Source: an uncultured Bacteroidales bacterium
GTDB taxonomy: Bacteria; Bacteroidota; Bacteroidia; Bacteroidales; Bacteroidaceae
DNA length: 56,320 bases
Direction: 5' to 3'
NCBI GenBank assembly: GCA_902770725.1
Contig: CACXUA010000036.1
Coordinates: 1-56,320, forward strand
Shown: piece after piece, positions 1 to 9,454 of the stretch
How the letters are laid out: every line of letters starts with the position of its first letter
Position numbering within the stretch: position 1 is the first letter of the stretch
Program-made: the position numbers and the translations under genes
Notes under the pieces: model-generated
Databases searched by the model: none
Told to the model about the DNA's origin: nothing
Seen by the model: only the letters and a program-made list of their open reading frames with translations

Positions 1-2
1 TG

Positions 3-1218
3 ATGAACCGCCTGATTCAGGGCGACGTCGGCTCCGGCAAGACGATGATCGCGGCGGCCTGCGTCTGGTACGTTTGGAAAAACGGCTATCAGAGCGCGTT
101 CATGGCGCCGACGGAGATCCTTGCCGAGCAGCATGAGAAGACGCTCAAGGGCTTTCTGGAGCCGCTCGGGCTGCGCGTGGGCCGGCTCGTGGGCAGCATG
201 ACGGCAAAGCAGAAGCGCGAGACAAACGAGCTGCTGCAGACGGGGCTGCTGGACGTCGTCGTCGGCACGCACGCGCTGATTCAGGACGCGGTGCAATTTC
301 AGAAGCTCGGGCTCGTGATCACCGACGAGCAGCACCGCTTCGGCGTGGGGCAGCGCTCGGCGCTGACGGAAAAGGGCGACCATCCGCACACGCTCGTCAT
401 GAGCGCGACGCCGATTCCGAGAACGCTGGCGCTGATGATCTACGGCGATCTGGACGTGAGCGTGATCGACGAGCTGCCGCCCGGCAGACATCCGATCGAG
501 ACCTACGTCGTGGACGAGCGCTACCGGGAGCGCCTGACCGCGTTCATGGAAAAGCTGATCGCCGAGGGTCGGCAGGTGTTCGTGGTATGCCCGATGGTGG
601 AGGAAAACGAGGATCTGCCCGAAGGGCTCAAGAGCGCCGAGGAGCATGCGCGCACGATTCAGAGCGCGCTCCCCAACCGGCGCGTGGCCTGCGTGCACGG
701 CCGGATGAAGGCGAAGGACAAGGAGGCGGTCATGGCCGCTTTTGCCGGAGGAGAGACGGACGTTCTGGTCGCGACGACGGTGATCGAGGTCGGCGTAGAC
801 GTGCCGAACGCGGCGCTGATGATCGTGGAGAACGCCGAGCGCTTCGGTCTGAGCCAGCTGCACCAGCTGAGAGGCCGCATCGGGCGCGGAAAGTTCCAGT
901 CCTACTGCGTTCTCGTCTCCGACTCCGAGACGCCGGAGGCCAGAGCGCGGCTGCGCGTGATGAAAGATACGTCGGACGGCATCAAGATCGCGGAGGCGGA
1001 TTTACGCCAGCGCGGGCCGGGCGACTTTTTCGGCAGCCGGCAGCACGGTCTGCCGGAGATGCACGTGGCCGATCTCTGCGACGACATGAACGTGCTGGAG
1101 GAGGCCAGAGACGCGGCGCAGGCGCTGCTGCAGCGCGACCCCGATCTGACCGAGCCCGGAAACCGGCGGCTGCGTGCGCAGTGCGACCGCCTGTTTGAAA
1201 TCAAGGAGTGCCCTTATG
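3..1218 (+). CDS. recG: ATP-dependent DNA helicase RecG, 3' part only (foreign, GC-rich)
   Basis: This is the helicase core of RecG, the branched-DNA translocase that remodels stalled replication forks and Holliday junctions. Visible motifs are the Walker A GDVGSGKT near residue 8, the DEQH box followed by RFG near residue 108, SATPIPRT near residue 134, the GRIGRG arginine-finger motif near residue 291 and the RecG-specific QRGPGDFFGSRQHGLPE near residue 338. The N-terminal wedge domain lies before the window, so the ATG at base 3 is internal. The frame runs on without a stop into a DUF3987 protein, and the RecG homology ends near residue 400 (about base 1200). The sequence is strongly GC-rich with G/C-ending codons, unlike everything after about base 1230, and resembles RecG of Clostridia. 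I infer that this block comes from another organism. Confidence 0.9.
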
Positions 1219-2891
1219 TCGCTGAGCCAGAGGCACTTGAAATCAATGTCAAAGACAAGAAGGCAAAGGTGGAGAAGGCAGAGAAGTCGGAGGCAGTTGC
1301 AACGGCAGAACTGACTGAAATAACACCAGATAGCCATGCCGCCTGGCATACTGCCCTGAAAAGGGCAAACCTCGTCGATGGCAAGATTGACTGCGACCAC
1401 ATGCGTTACAACAATCTCATGGCTATCATCACAAAGGGTGGCTTACCAAATCTCATCGAAGATGAAAGTCAGGCATTTGCGCTCGTCAGGCATTACATGC
1501 CTGTTTATTGGGGAAAGGACGAAGCGAAGTGTCGTTCACTCATTAAATTTGGCTACCATGAGTGGGCAGGCAAAGCAGACAATGATGCTGAGACACCTCC
1601 CTGTCTTCCTGTTCAACTTCCCGAAACACTCAACTTGCTGCTCAAGCCTTTCCAACCCCAATTTCACGAGATGTTGGCATTGGCGGCAATGGGTTATCTG
1701 CCCGCACTTGTTAGTCGCGCGCGTACATATTATTATGGTAAAGTGATTGGTGGCAACCAGTTCATCGTGATTGCCATGCAGTCAGGTCGAGGCAAATCAC
1801 AAGTCCAGGACCTGAAGAAGATGATTTTCGGCAAGACACTGCAACCACTGCATGACGATGAATGCGAGAAAGAGTACAATAATCAAATCGAACGTGACGA
1901 AAAGGCCAACCACAAGGACCGCCCGCAAAAGTACTTTGCGAAAAAACGTATATTCGAACGTGTCAGCCTATCTTCTATATTACAGTATCAGAAAAACCTT
2001 GGCAAGGCTGGCATGCTGGCACTGAACTTCAGCGAGGCTAAGCAACTGATTTCCATGAATCGCAGTGAATGGTCAAATCTAACATCTTATCTCCTAAAGG
2101 CTTGGGACATAGACCATTACGACCAAGATTACCTGACATCGGTGAATTTTAACGGCGAAGTAAATGCAACAATGGTCGTCACTGGCGTATTGTCTGACAT
2201 TGTCGATGGCTTGAACAAAAGGACAGACGGTGGGTTGACCTTCAGGTCAATATTGTATGCGGCACACCTGCCATACTCAACATTGCCACCTGCAATCACA
2301 CCTCTTTCCGAGGACGACCAGAATCGCCTCGACCAACTTCTTGGCGAAGCATTCTCCCACGACGAGAATCGTCTCAACAACGACCTATATTATATCGACC
2401 TGCCCAAAACTTCAGAGATGGTCAGGGCTTGGTATGAGGCGATTGAGCAGAAGCATCAGGCGGGTGAATATGGCGAGGCAGAACTATCGCCAGTAACTCG
2501 AGTCGGCCAGTTCATGACCCGTGCAGCCTTAGTCCTGACCGCCATCGAAGGCAGTGAGACTGACGAAATAGTAGCGTTCGCAGAATGGTTAGGCAGGACA
2601 GCATATTATTATGTGAGGAAACTTTTCGGCAAGAGCCTCCAGAACGACCAAAAGAAGAATGAACAGTACATGCAGAATGTGCGTCGCAGCTCACCAGTCG
2701 AAGATGCATTTGCAGCAATGGCAAACATCTTCTCTCGCCAACAGTTTTATGTTTATCGTCAAAAGCAAAACAACTGCCAAACGAAAGAAGAGCAACAGAA
2801 GTCGAACGAAGCTTCGAAAAAGAATCTTCAGGCACTGGCATCGGCAGGTCGAATAAAAATCCTGTCTCGCAATCAGTTCCAGAAACTCTAA
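1219..2891 (+). CDS. DUF3987-type primase/helicase-like protein, 5' end missing at a junction
   Basis: About 555 residues resembling the DUF3987 proteins common on Bacteroides and Prevotella mobile elements and prophages, often next to a VirE-type primase domain. A P-loop-like MQSGRGKSQ (bases about 1777-1803) follows a hydrophobic stretch, as in that family. An acidic Lys/Glu-rich linker (KDKKAKVEKAEK) comes first. There is no start codon of its own: the frame is continuous with the GC-rich recG block upstream, so the true N-terminus is lost at the join near 1195-1230. Base composition from here on matches the rest of the window. A rho-independent terminator follows 40 bases after the stop. 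The family call rests on overall appearance and is moderately certain; the biochemical role is unknown. Confidence 0.6.
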
Positions 2892-2932
2892 CGCAGGAAA
2901 GGGGAAGGGAAAATCCCGCAAAACAAAGAGAA

Positions 2933-2964
2933 GGGGCTCGAAGCAATATTCGGGCTCCTTTTTT
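2933..2964 (+). terminator. Rho-independent terminator after the DUF3987 gene
   Basis: A 10-bp stem (ggggctcgaa with ttcgggctcc, two G-U pairs) closes a 6-base loop gcaata and is followed directly by six T. Confidence 0.8.
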
Positions 2965-3066
2965 GTTAGTCGCCATTCCAATTCCGAAAGGAAAATCCTT
3001 TACAAAATCGGTGTTTCTATGGGTTTGACATAATTCCTTGAATTATTAAAGATTGTTAAATTTAAG

Positions 3067-3085
3067 TACCTTGCGATACAAGGTA
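3067..3085 (+). promoter_or_regulatory. Candidate PadR operator (perfect palindrome)
   Basis: TACCTTG, 5-base spacer CGATA, CAAGGTA: a perfect 7-bp inverted repeat. It lies 13 bases upstream of a TAnnTTTG -7 box, in the -33 region of the promoter for the PadR gene. PadR repressors bind short inverted repeats and commonly repress their own operon, so autoregulation is the natural reading, but this is inferred. Confidence 0.6.
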
Positions 3086-3098
3086 TTCATATTATACC

Positions 3099-3106
3099 TA
3101 TCTTTG
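3099..3106 (+). promoter_or_regulatory. Bacteroidales -7 box for padR-pspC
   Basis: TATCTTTG fits the Bacteroidales sigma-ABfr consensus TAnnTTTG. The -33 region coincides with the palindrome at 3067-3085. The padR ATG is 28 bases downstream. Confidence 0.6.
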
Positions 3107-3134
3107 CAGTGTCAAACATCACATTTCAAGTTAG

Positions 3135-3458
3135 ATGAATACGGACAACACGAAATCGCAGATGCGCAAGGGGATGCTCGAGTACTGCATCATGCTCTTG
3201 CTCAGACAGCAGCCTTGCTATGCCAACGACATCATTCAAAAACTCCACGAAGCTGATATGATTGTCATGGAAGGCACGCTTTACCCGTTGCTCTCACGCT
3301 TGAAGCGCGACGGACTTCTGGGCTACGAGTGGCGCGAAAGTACGCAAGGTCCGCCTCGCAAATACTATGTCCTGACCGACGATGGGCACGAGGCGCTTGC
3401 TCAACTCGATGCCAGTTGGGAAGAAATACTGCGAACGGTCAACATACTGAAGAGTTAG
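3135..3458 (+). CDS. PadR-family transcriptional regulator
   Basis: A 107-residue winged-helix repressor. The PadR signature is clear: an N-terminal helix MRKGMLEYCIMLLL, then YANDIIQKL, the recognition region GTLYPLLSRLKRDGLL (residues about 47-62) and a wing with PPRKYYVLTDDG. The C-terminal helix is short, as in the small subfamily 1 proteins. The ATG at 3135 puts the start right before the conserved helix. It lies 27 bases upstream of a PspC-domain gene, a pairing that is frequent in Bacteroidetes, where PadR probably controls an envelope-stress or membrane operon. The palindrome at 3067-3085 is its likely operator. The ligand or inducer cannot be told. Confidence 0.9.
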   Translation: MNTDNTKSQMRKGMLEYCIMLLLRQQPCYANDIIQKLHEADMIVMEGTLYPLLSRLKRDGLLGYEWRESTQGPPRKYYVLTDDGHEALAQLDASWEEILRTVNILKS

Positions 3459-3485
3459 AATTAATCACTTTAAAACAATAAGACA

Positions 3486-4206
3486 ATGAAAAAGAACATT
3501 AGCATCAACCTGTTTGGCACATTATATAATATAGATGAAGATGCCTACAACCTCCTGGAGAACTACTTGCAGAGCATGCAACGCTATTTTGGCCGTCAGG
3601 AAGGTGGGGCTGAGATTGCCGATGACATTGAACACCGTGTGGCAGAACTTCTCTGGAAGAAGAAGGAAGCAGGCATGACTGCTATCGACATCGATGTCGT
3701 GAAAGGCATTATCGATACCATAGGCAAGGCAGAAGATATTGCCAGCGACGGAAACAAGGCAGAGAGCGCCTTCGCAAACTACAATAAACAAGAGGGTTCG
3801 AGCAGGCAAAGGAGCAGCATCAAAGAAGACTTCAAACACTTCAGCGACGAGGCAGGCAGGTTCGCAGATGATGTTTACGATAAAGGCAAACAGCATATCC
3901 GCACGCATCGCTTCTATCGTTGTGCCGACGACAAAGTGCTGGGAGGCGTTTGTTCAGGCTTGGCTGTCTATTTCGATTCAGGCAGTCCCCTCATTTGGCG
4001 ACTCGGAGCAATTGCCCTCACACTGTTGGGCGTAGGTCTTCCGCCAGCAAGTCAAGTATGATTCGGAACCCGTCATTGTCAAGGACGAAAACAAGGGTTG
4101 TCTCAAGGCAGTGCTGTTTGTTATTGGCTTCTGCATCTTGGTGCCCATCATCATCTTCTTTGTCGTGTGGGGAAAGATGTTTTGGACTATCTTCACAGGC
4201 TTTTAG
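3486..4206 (+). pseudogene. PspC-domain membrane protein, frameshifted
   Basis: The first 145 or so residues form the soluble N-terminal region found in Bacteroidetes PspC proteins that follow PadR. A PspC domain comes next (HRFYRCADDKVLGGVCSGLA) and enters its membrane helix (LIWRLGAIALTLLGVG). The frame then runs into TGA at 4059-4061. The reading frame shifted by one base, starting near 4040, continues with VKYDSEPVIVKDENKG and a hydrophobic helix (AVLFVIGFCILVPIIIFF) to a TAG at 4204-4206, which abuts the next gene. The usual PspC segment resembling YLILWxxxPEA is missing, so the lesion looks like a deletion that also shifts the frame, not a single base error. PspC proteins act at the inner membrane in phage-shock or envelope-stress responses; this copy would lose its C-terminal helix. 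Confidence 0.75.
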
Positions 4207-4704
4207 TTAGTCCTTCTCTCGCTGCAAGGCTTCCCATCCGCTGCGGTCTTGCCATTGCACGTAGAGGGTCTTGAAGTCATCGCCCTTCAATCGCTTCTTG
4301 CCTAAAGAGACGCGAGCATAGGGCGAAGACCATTCCTCGAGGTTACGCTCGTGGGTATAGTCCCACTTGCCATACTTGCGCTTCAACTGTTTGCGAATCT
4401 GATTGGTCTTCATCAGCAGACCAACTTCGTTGCCCGCAATCTCGATGAAATAGACTGTGACGAGATGAACGGTATGCGATTGAGGCGTTGCCAGCACTTC
4501 AATCCTTGCACCGACGCCATCAAAGAGACCCGACAGAACAGTGCATTCATCATCCTCCTCCTCGAACTCGAAGCCTTTGTCCTCAAGGGCATCCACGAAC
4601 TCGTCTCTGTCTCCGCCGAGCTCTAAACCAAGGAACTGGGAGTGCCTCTGAGCCGACATGCACAGCGATATTCCCAATAAGATGATGAATAACTTACTTC
4701 TCAC
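4207..4704 (-). CDS. Hypothetical secreted protein, 165 aa
   Basis: I do not recognise a family. It starts with a signal peptide (MRSKLFIILLGISLCMSAQ, cleavage likely after SAQ), so the product is probably periplasmic. The body is small and charged, with an acidic patch (FEFEEEDDE) and a pattern FLGLELGGDRDEFVDALEDKGF, common in uncharacterised Bacteroidales secreted proteins of this size. Its TAA directly abuts the end of the convergent pspC gene. It lies just downstream of the GH95 gene on the same strand with no gap, so it may be co-transcribed. Function unknown. Confidence 0.7.
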   Translation of the reverse strand: MRSKLFIILLGISLCMSAQRHSQFLGLELGGDRDEFVDALEDKGFEFEEEDDECTVLSGLFDGVGARIEVLATPQSHTVHLVTVYFIEIAGNEVGLLMKTNQIRKQLKRKYGKWDYTHERNLEEWSSPYARVSLGKKRLKGDDFKTLYVQWQDRSGWEALQREKD

Positions 4705-7700
4705 TTATTTTATGAACTTCTTTCCTTTCTTCACAACGATACCCTTCGTCGGCTTATCCTTTCCGACGGGCTGTCCTGCGAGGTTGTAGAGCTTTGCCTC
4801 TGCTCCGTCGCCAAAAGGGCGTCGAACAGTTTCCAAGCCATCGGGGTCTTCCTTGTCGATGGTAACGACATCGCCTTCCTTCACATTGGGAATGGTATAG
4901 ACTTCGCCATCGTTGGTCGGTTTCACTTTCTCGCCATTCAGACGGATGTAGTAATCCTCGAGCCCTTCATAACGGATGCGCAAGGGTTGACCTGCATTGC
5001 TTTTGATGGTGACGCTCGTAGCCTTGCCCTCTTGCCAAGTCTCGCTGACAATGAAGTTGCCCTGAGCTTTCAATCCCGTTACACTGCCTTCCTTCCAAGC
5101 AGAGGGTAGGGCAGGCAGGATGGTTATGACGTCGTCGTAGGATTGCAGCAACATCTCGCAAATGCCACTGGTGCAGCCATAGTTGCCGTCAATCTGGAAA
5201 GGCGAATGCGCATCGAAGAGGTTGTAGTAGCAGCCGCCGTAGTTGCCCATCTCGATGACATAACTGCCCGAATGACGCAAAGCAAGCGAGAGATTCTTTC
5301 GGGCTCGGTCGCCATCGAGGCAACGGCTGTAGGTGTTTGTCTGCCATCCCATCGACCATCCCGTCACATCTCCATTACGTGCAATCTGTCCGTTATAAGC
5401 CGCCTTGAAGAAACGTATGCCGCTCCTCGTCTGATTAAAGGCACTGACCTGCGAGAACGGATAGAGGCACATCAGGTGGGAAAGGTGGCGATGTCCTGGG
5501 TCGGAAAGCGGATTGTTCTTCCATTCGGAGATGCAGTCCTTGCCGTTATATGTCTCAACCCAAAGACCTTTATCGAAGTTGTCGTAGAGGGCTTGAATGG
5601 CCTCGATGTCAGAAGCCGTCAGTGGAGACTCGTCGCCAAGTTCCGCATGACCCTTCATCACTTCGTCCAAGAGCTCGTAACTTGTTTGTTGTGCAAAGGC
5701 AGTCACGTCGTATGGACCATGTTCGGGGCTCCATTCGTCCTTGATTTCGTAGAGTCCGTTGCTGTCTTTCGTGGCGATAGACCTGATGAAGAGCGCGCAT
5801 TGATGCATGACAGGCAAGGCTTTCTTCAGGAACTCCCTGTCCATCGTATATTTGTAATAACGCCAGAGGTGCGAGCAATACCAGGCTCCGAGTGTCTTCA
5901 TACTGCCGTTACCCCATGTTGAGGTGCCGCCAAAGATGTTGTTCTCCACAGCTACCGTCCATCCGTTGGCGCCACTCTTTATCTTCTTGGCCAGTTGATA
6001 CCACGGCGAATTGCTGCCAGGAGCGCCAAGGTCGAGTATGTGGTTGAGGAAAGGCAAGTGCATCTCCGATAGATTCGACGGGTCGGCAGGCCAATAATTC
6101 ATCTGCACATTGATGTCGGCATGTATGTCGCAATGCCAGAACGATGTGTTGCTTCGGTCGTTCCAAATGCCTTGCAGGTTCGACGGAGCGTGGATGCTCG
6201 TGTCGAGGTTCGCACCTATCGTGAAGTAGCGGCCATACTGGAAGTAGAGCGCTTCGAGGAAAAGTCCGTCGCTACTCAGTTTGTTCTGTTCGGAGGCATT
6301 GTAGAACTTGATGAGGTCTTCTGTCGTCTTCGTAGAACTTCCGCCAAGTTGCAAGTTGACGCGATTCATCAAAGCACTATGCGCAGCCTTGTGGTCGGCG
6401 AGGAGTGACGTGTAGCCCTTCCCGATGGCCTCATTTATGCGAGTACTTACAACATTCGACAACTCGGAGGAAGACTGCCCTGACGTGCAAGAAGCCTTGC
6501 TCGCATCGTAGTCCGTAGCAGCAGCCATGATGATGTCCATCCACGTTGCGCCAGTCACATTGATACCCTCTGCCGTAGCATTCACAGTGCCGTCTGTCTT
6601 GACTTTGAAGCGTGTGTTGTAGCTGACAATCTGCAGCTTTCCAGAGAATGTTGCGGATGCTGTGCCATCATCTTCTGTCGTATAGGTCACAGCGCCTGCA
6701 TTAATCTGCTTGTCTGGAGCATAACTCACGTTAAGTGACAGTGGCTCAGTGCCTTCTGCTTCATAGTGTGCCACGAAGACTTTATCTGTCGCAGAGGCAA
6801 AATAGCGACGATGGAAGCTCGTCTGATGGTCGGCAGATTGGAAGTTTACGCCAGCCACACCGTCGATGATGTCGAGGAAACGATTGTAGTTCTCGATGGT
6901 TTTCCCTTCGGAAGCGACAGCAGAGAAGGTGCCGCTCTTGTCCTTAACGAGAATGGAACCGAAGTTCTGGAAGTAGCCTTGACCAACCGAACTGCCGTTT
7001 GTCGTGTATCCACTCCACAAAGTCTTCTCGTTGAACTGGATGTCGTCGCACATTACGCCGCCTCGGATGGTTGCGCCAATCTGTCCGTTACCCATGGGAA
7101 GCGCATATTCCATCCAAGTGTCGCTGACGCCTGTGGCAGTTGCTGGCGTGTCGTACCAAAGGGAGAAGTCGTGGATGTCGGTTGGTCTTGTACCTTTTTC
7201 GCCAACACAAAACTCTGAAGGCTGTACGTCGGCTTCAGCAATGAGGTAGAGGATATTGTTGGCATCGGCTGCTTGCCAGAGCCCGATTTCCTTGCCGACC
7301 CCTGTTCCGCCCCATTGATTGAAGTAACGATTGGTCGTCGAAGCCGCACCGTTCCACGATATTTCATACTTGCCTACGTAGTTCGTATTGGTCGTTGCCT
7401 CGATGGTAAAGCCGCTGCCGTCGGCAGTTGTTCGGGTCTTGATGCGACTCCCATCGTAATAGACACGACGTCCAGAACCTTTGTTGACGAGTTGGAAGTT
7501 CTTTTCGCTTCCTACGAGTTTCCACAGTTGACTCTGCTCTCCATACTTGCGGCTCTGTGTCGTGATGTTCTTCGAGACACCCATATCCTGCATGACGAGG
7601 TCAGAGTTTGCGAACGTGATGTAGTAGAAGTTCTCCTGTTCGTCTGTTGAGAAGAAGTCGTCAGGAATGCCTTGGATGGTGAAAATGAAGCGAGAACCTG

Positions 7701-8157
7701 CGTCCGAACTGCCTGCCGAGTTGTCCCAATACGCGAGGAAGTTGCCGCGTTTGTTCCAGTATTTGCTTGTCGAACCGTGGTCTTTTATCCAGAACCCTTC
7801 GCCGTTCTTGCCCATATCGAACTTCGTAACGCTTTGGGTGCTGCTTTCAGCAACCATCTTTGCACGGCCATTTGCTTCTGTTCCACTCATGCCAAGGACA
7901 TAGTTTCCACCTCGAGCCTTGTTGTAGAACGCGTAGCCATCTGTCTCATTGCCAATGAAAGTCCAAAGTCCGTTGTCGCTCGTATCTTCTGTCGTATTGC
8001 TAAGCAACAGGTTGAGGCTGCTTGTATAGCCCGATTTCGTGCTGAGATAGCCGCCGTTAGCCACTTTGATTGTGTACCAACGTGCATTTGTAAGGTCTGC
8101 TGCACCAGCCAAACTGGCGAGCATCAGAATAAGTAATGAAAAAGCGAATCGTTTCAT
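4705..8157 (-). CDS. GH95 alpha-L-fucosidase-like glycoside hydrolase with N-terminal ricin-like domains
   Basis: 1150 residues, secreted (signal peptide MKRFAFSLLILMLASLAGA). Residues about 20-310 look like two beta-trefoil (ricin-type) carbohydrate-binding units. The GH95 body begins near residue 330 with FSLWYDTPA and MGNGQIGATIRGG. Active-site neighbourhoods are visible: HADINVQMNYWPA near 680, EWSPEHGP near 806 and FQIDGNYG near 985. GH95 enzymes invert alpha-1,2-L-fucose linkages, and some act on alpha-L-galactose. The pair of asparagines that activates water in the studied fucosidase reads D-I-N here instead of N-I-N, so the exact substrate is open. The C-terminus carries the tail YNLAGQPVGKDKPTKG followed by a basic end, shared with other secreted proteins in this window. 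No SusC/SusD genes are adjacent. Target glycans could be host mucin or plant xyloglucan. Confidence 0.88.
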   Translation of the reverse strand: MKRFAFSLLILMLASLAGAADLTNARWYTIKVANGGYLSTKSGYTSSLNLLLSNTTEDTSDNGLWTFIGNETDGYAFYNKARGGNYVLGMSGTEANGRAKMVAESSTQSVTKFDMGKNGEGFWIKDHGSTSKYWNKRGNFLAYWDNSAGSSDAGSRFIFTIQGIPDDFFSTDEQENFYYITFANSDLVMQDMGVSKNITTQSRKYGEQSQLWKLVGSEKNFQLVNKGSGRRVYYDGSRIKTRTTADGSGFTIEATTNTNYVGKYEISWNGAASTTNRYFNQWGGTGVGKEIGLWQAADANNILYLIAEADVQPSEFCVGEKGTRPTDIHDFSLWYDTPATATGVSDTWMEYALPMGNGQIGATIRGGVMCDDIQFNEKTLWSGYTTNGSSVGQGYFQNFGSILVKDKSGTFSAVASEGKTIENYNRFLDIIDGVAGVNFQSADHQTSFHRRYFASATDKVFVAHYEAEGTEPLSLNVSYAPDKQINAGAVTYTTEDDGTASATFSGKLQIVSYNTRFKVKTDGTVNATAEGINVTGATWMDIIMAAATDYDASKASCTSGQSSSELSNVVSTRINEAIGKGYTSLLADHKAAHSALMNRVNLQLGGSSTKTTEDLIKFYNASEQNKLSSDGLFLEALYFQYGRYFTIGANLDTSIHAPSNLQGIWNDRSNTSFWHCDIHADINVQMNYWPADPSNLSEMHLPFLNHILDLGAPGSNSPWYQLAKKIKSGANGWTVAVENNIFGGTSTWGNGSMKTLGAWYCSHLWRYYKYTMDREFLKKALPVMHQCALFIRSIATKDSNGLYEIKDEWSPEHGPYDVTAFAQQTSYELLDEVMKGHAELGDESPLTASDIEAIQALYDNFDKGLWVETYNGKDCISEWKNNPLSDPGHRHLSHLMCLYPFSQVSAFNQTRSGIRFFKAAYNGQIARNGDVTGWSMGWQTNTYSRCLDGDRARKNLSLALRHSGSYVIEMGNYGGCYYNLFDAHSPFQIDGNYGCTSGICEMLLQSYDDVITILPALPSAWKEGSVTGLKAQGNFIVSETWQEGKATSVTIKSNAGQPLRIRYEGLEDYYIRLNGEKVKPTNDGEVYTIPNVKEGDVVTIDKEDPDGLETVRRPFGDGAEAKLYNLAGQPVGKDKPTKGIVVKKGKKFIK

Positions 8158-8182
8158 ATCAGGTATTAGTTTTAGTCGTTAT

Positions 8183-9235
8183 CTATCCTTCGCGAAGGAA
8201 ATCGAGCATTTCAAATATCTCATCCTTAGTGGCTTGTTGATTGATTCGGATGTCTCCGACGTTTCCAAGCAGCGTGAAGTTGATGCTGTCTCCCTCGTTT
8301 TTCTTGTCGTGCTTCATGAATTCGTAAAGGCGTTCGTACTGCTTACAATCGAGTAGTGGGTCGCCATAATGCAGCTTGATGAATTGCACGGTTTGTCGAA
8401 GCCGCTCTTTTGGGAAGTCACACTTCACGACACTCAAGTAGAGTTCGCCGATGAGACCCCATGCAACGGCATATCCATGCAGGACTGGCCGACCCTTTTC
8501 CAACGCCATACTCTCGAGGGCATGACCCGCAGTGTGCCCCAGGTTCAGGGCTTTTCGGATGCCTTTCTCAGTCGGGTCTTCCTCTACGATACGCTCTTTG
8601 ATGCCTACACTCTTGCTGACGAGCCTTCCCAACTCAGCGAAGTCGAGTTCTTCGAGGTCGAAACGGAGTAACTCTGCAAGGCTCTGTTCATCGCTGATGA
8701 GACCGTGCTTGAGCATCTCGGCATAGCCAGAGAGGATGTTTTTCATGTCGAGCGAACGTAGGAACTCGCTCGAGAGGATGACTGAGGTTGCCTGATTGAA
8801 GACGCCAATCTCGTTCTTCAAGCCTCCAAAGTTAATGCCTGTCTTGCCTCCAACACTTGCATCCACCTGACTCAGCAGGGTTGTTGGGATGTTGATGTAG
8901 GCCATTCCGCGTTTGAATGTGCTTGCTGCAAAGCCTCCCAGGTCAGTCACCATGCCTCCGCCAAGGTTTACGAGGAGCGAATGACGTGTGGCACCACCCT
9001 TCTGCAGGGCAGTCCAGACGCTTGAAAGGGAGTCGAGCGTCTTGTTCTCGTCCGTGTCTCCTATCGTAATCATCTGTGCCGACTTGAAGCACGGAAAAGC
9101 GCTTACGAGCGGCCAACACAGACGAAGTGTGGTTGAATCCGTAAGTACAAAGAGGCGGTCGTGCTGGCATCTTGCGATGGCTCCCTCGACATCCTGCTTC
9201 AAATCCTTGCTAATGATGATTTCCTGCTTAGGCAT
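8183..9235 (-). CDS. aroB: 3-dehydroquinate synthase
   Basis: 350 residues, the normal length. AroB converts DAHP to 3-dehydroquinate, the second step of the shikimate pathway, using NAD+ and a divalent metal. Visible motifs are GGGMVTDLGGFAASTFKRG (residues about 91-109), the Bacteroidetes form of the NAD-binding glycine loop, then PTTLLSQVDASVGGKTGIN, and the metal-site region LNLGHTAGHALE with the zinc-binding histidines. It has the same orientation as the GH95 gene, 25 bases upstream of it. A -7 box reading TATCTTTG on the minus strand (9262-9269) lies 27 bases upstream of the start. The gene looks intact. Confidence 0.96.
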   Translation of the reverse strand: MPKQEIIISKDLKQDVEGAIARCQHDRLFVLTDSTTLRLCWPLVSAFPCFKSAQMITIGDTDENKTLDSLSSVWTALQKGGATRHSLLVNLGGGMVTDLGGFAASTFKRGMAYINIPTTLLSQVDASVGGKTGINFGGLKNEIGVFNQATSVILSSEFLRSLDMKNILSGYAEMLKHGLISDEQSLAELLRFDLEELDFAELGRLVSKSVGIKERIVEEDPTEKGIRKALNLGHTAGHALESMALEKGRPVLHGYAVAWGLIGELYLSVVKCDFPKERLRQTVQFIKLHYGDPLLDCKQYERLYEFMKHDKKNEGDSINFTLLGNVGDIRINQQATKDEIFEMLDFLREG

Positions 9236-9300
9236 AGTTCCGTATTACTCCAAATTCATGACAAAGATACACATTATATATTATTTAAAGGAAAAAAGAA

Positions 9301-9328
9301 AAGTTGAAAAGTTGAAAAGTTGAAAAAT
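9301..9328. repeat. Short 10-bp direct repeat (aagttgaaaa)
   Basis: Three direct copies of aagttgaaaa stand between the aroB and tRNA promoters, with the last copy decaying into aaaattag. This is simple-sequence DNA in the intergenic spacer; no gene is seen. Confidence 0.6.
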
Positions 9329-9349
9329 TAGAAAAAACTTGCCTAAATG

Positions 9350-9381
9350 TTTGGCTATTCCGCAAAAAAGCCGTACCTTTG
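9350..9381 (+). promoter_or_regulatory. Promoter of the tRNA-Met gene
   Basis: TTTG (9350-9353), 20-base spacer, TACCTTTG (9374-9381): a near-perfect Bacteroidales -33/-7 pair about 74 bases upstream of the tRNA. Confidence 0.75.
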
Positions 9382-9454
9382 CGCTCGCAAATGAAAGAAG
9401 AGGGGTTGAAAGTTGCTCCAGATGTAACCTCTAAACTCTTTGATTTTCATTGAT

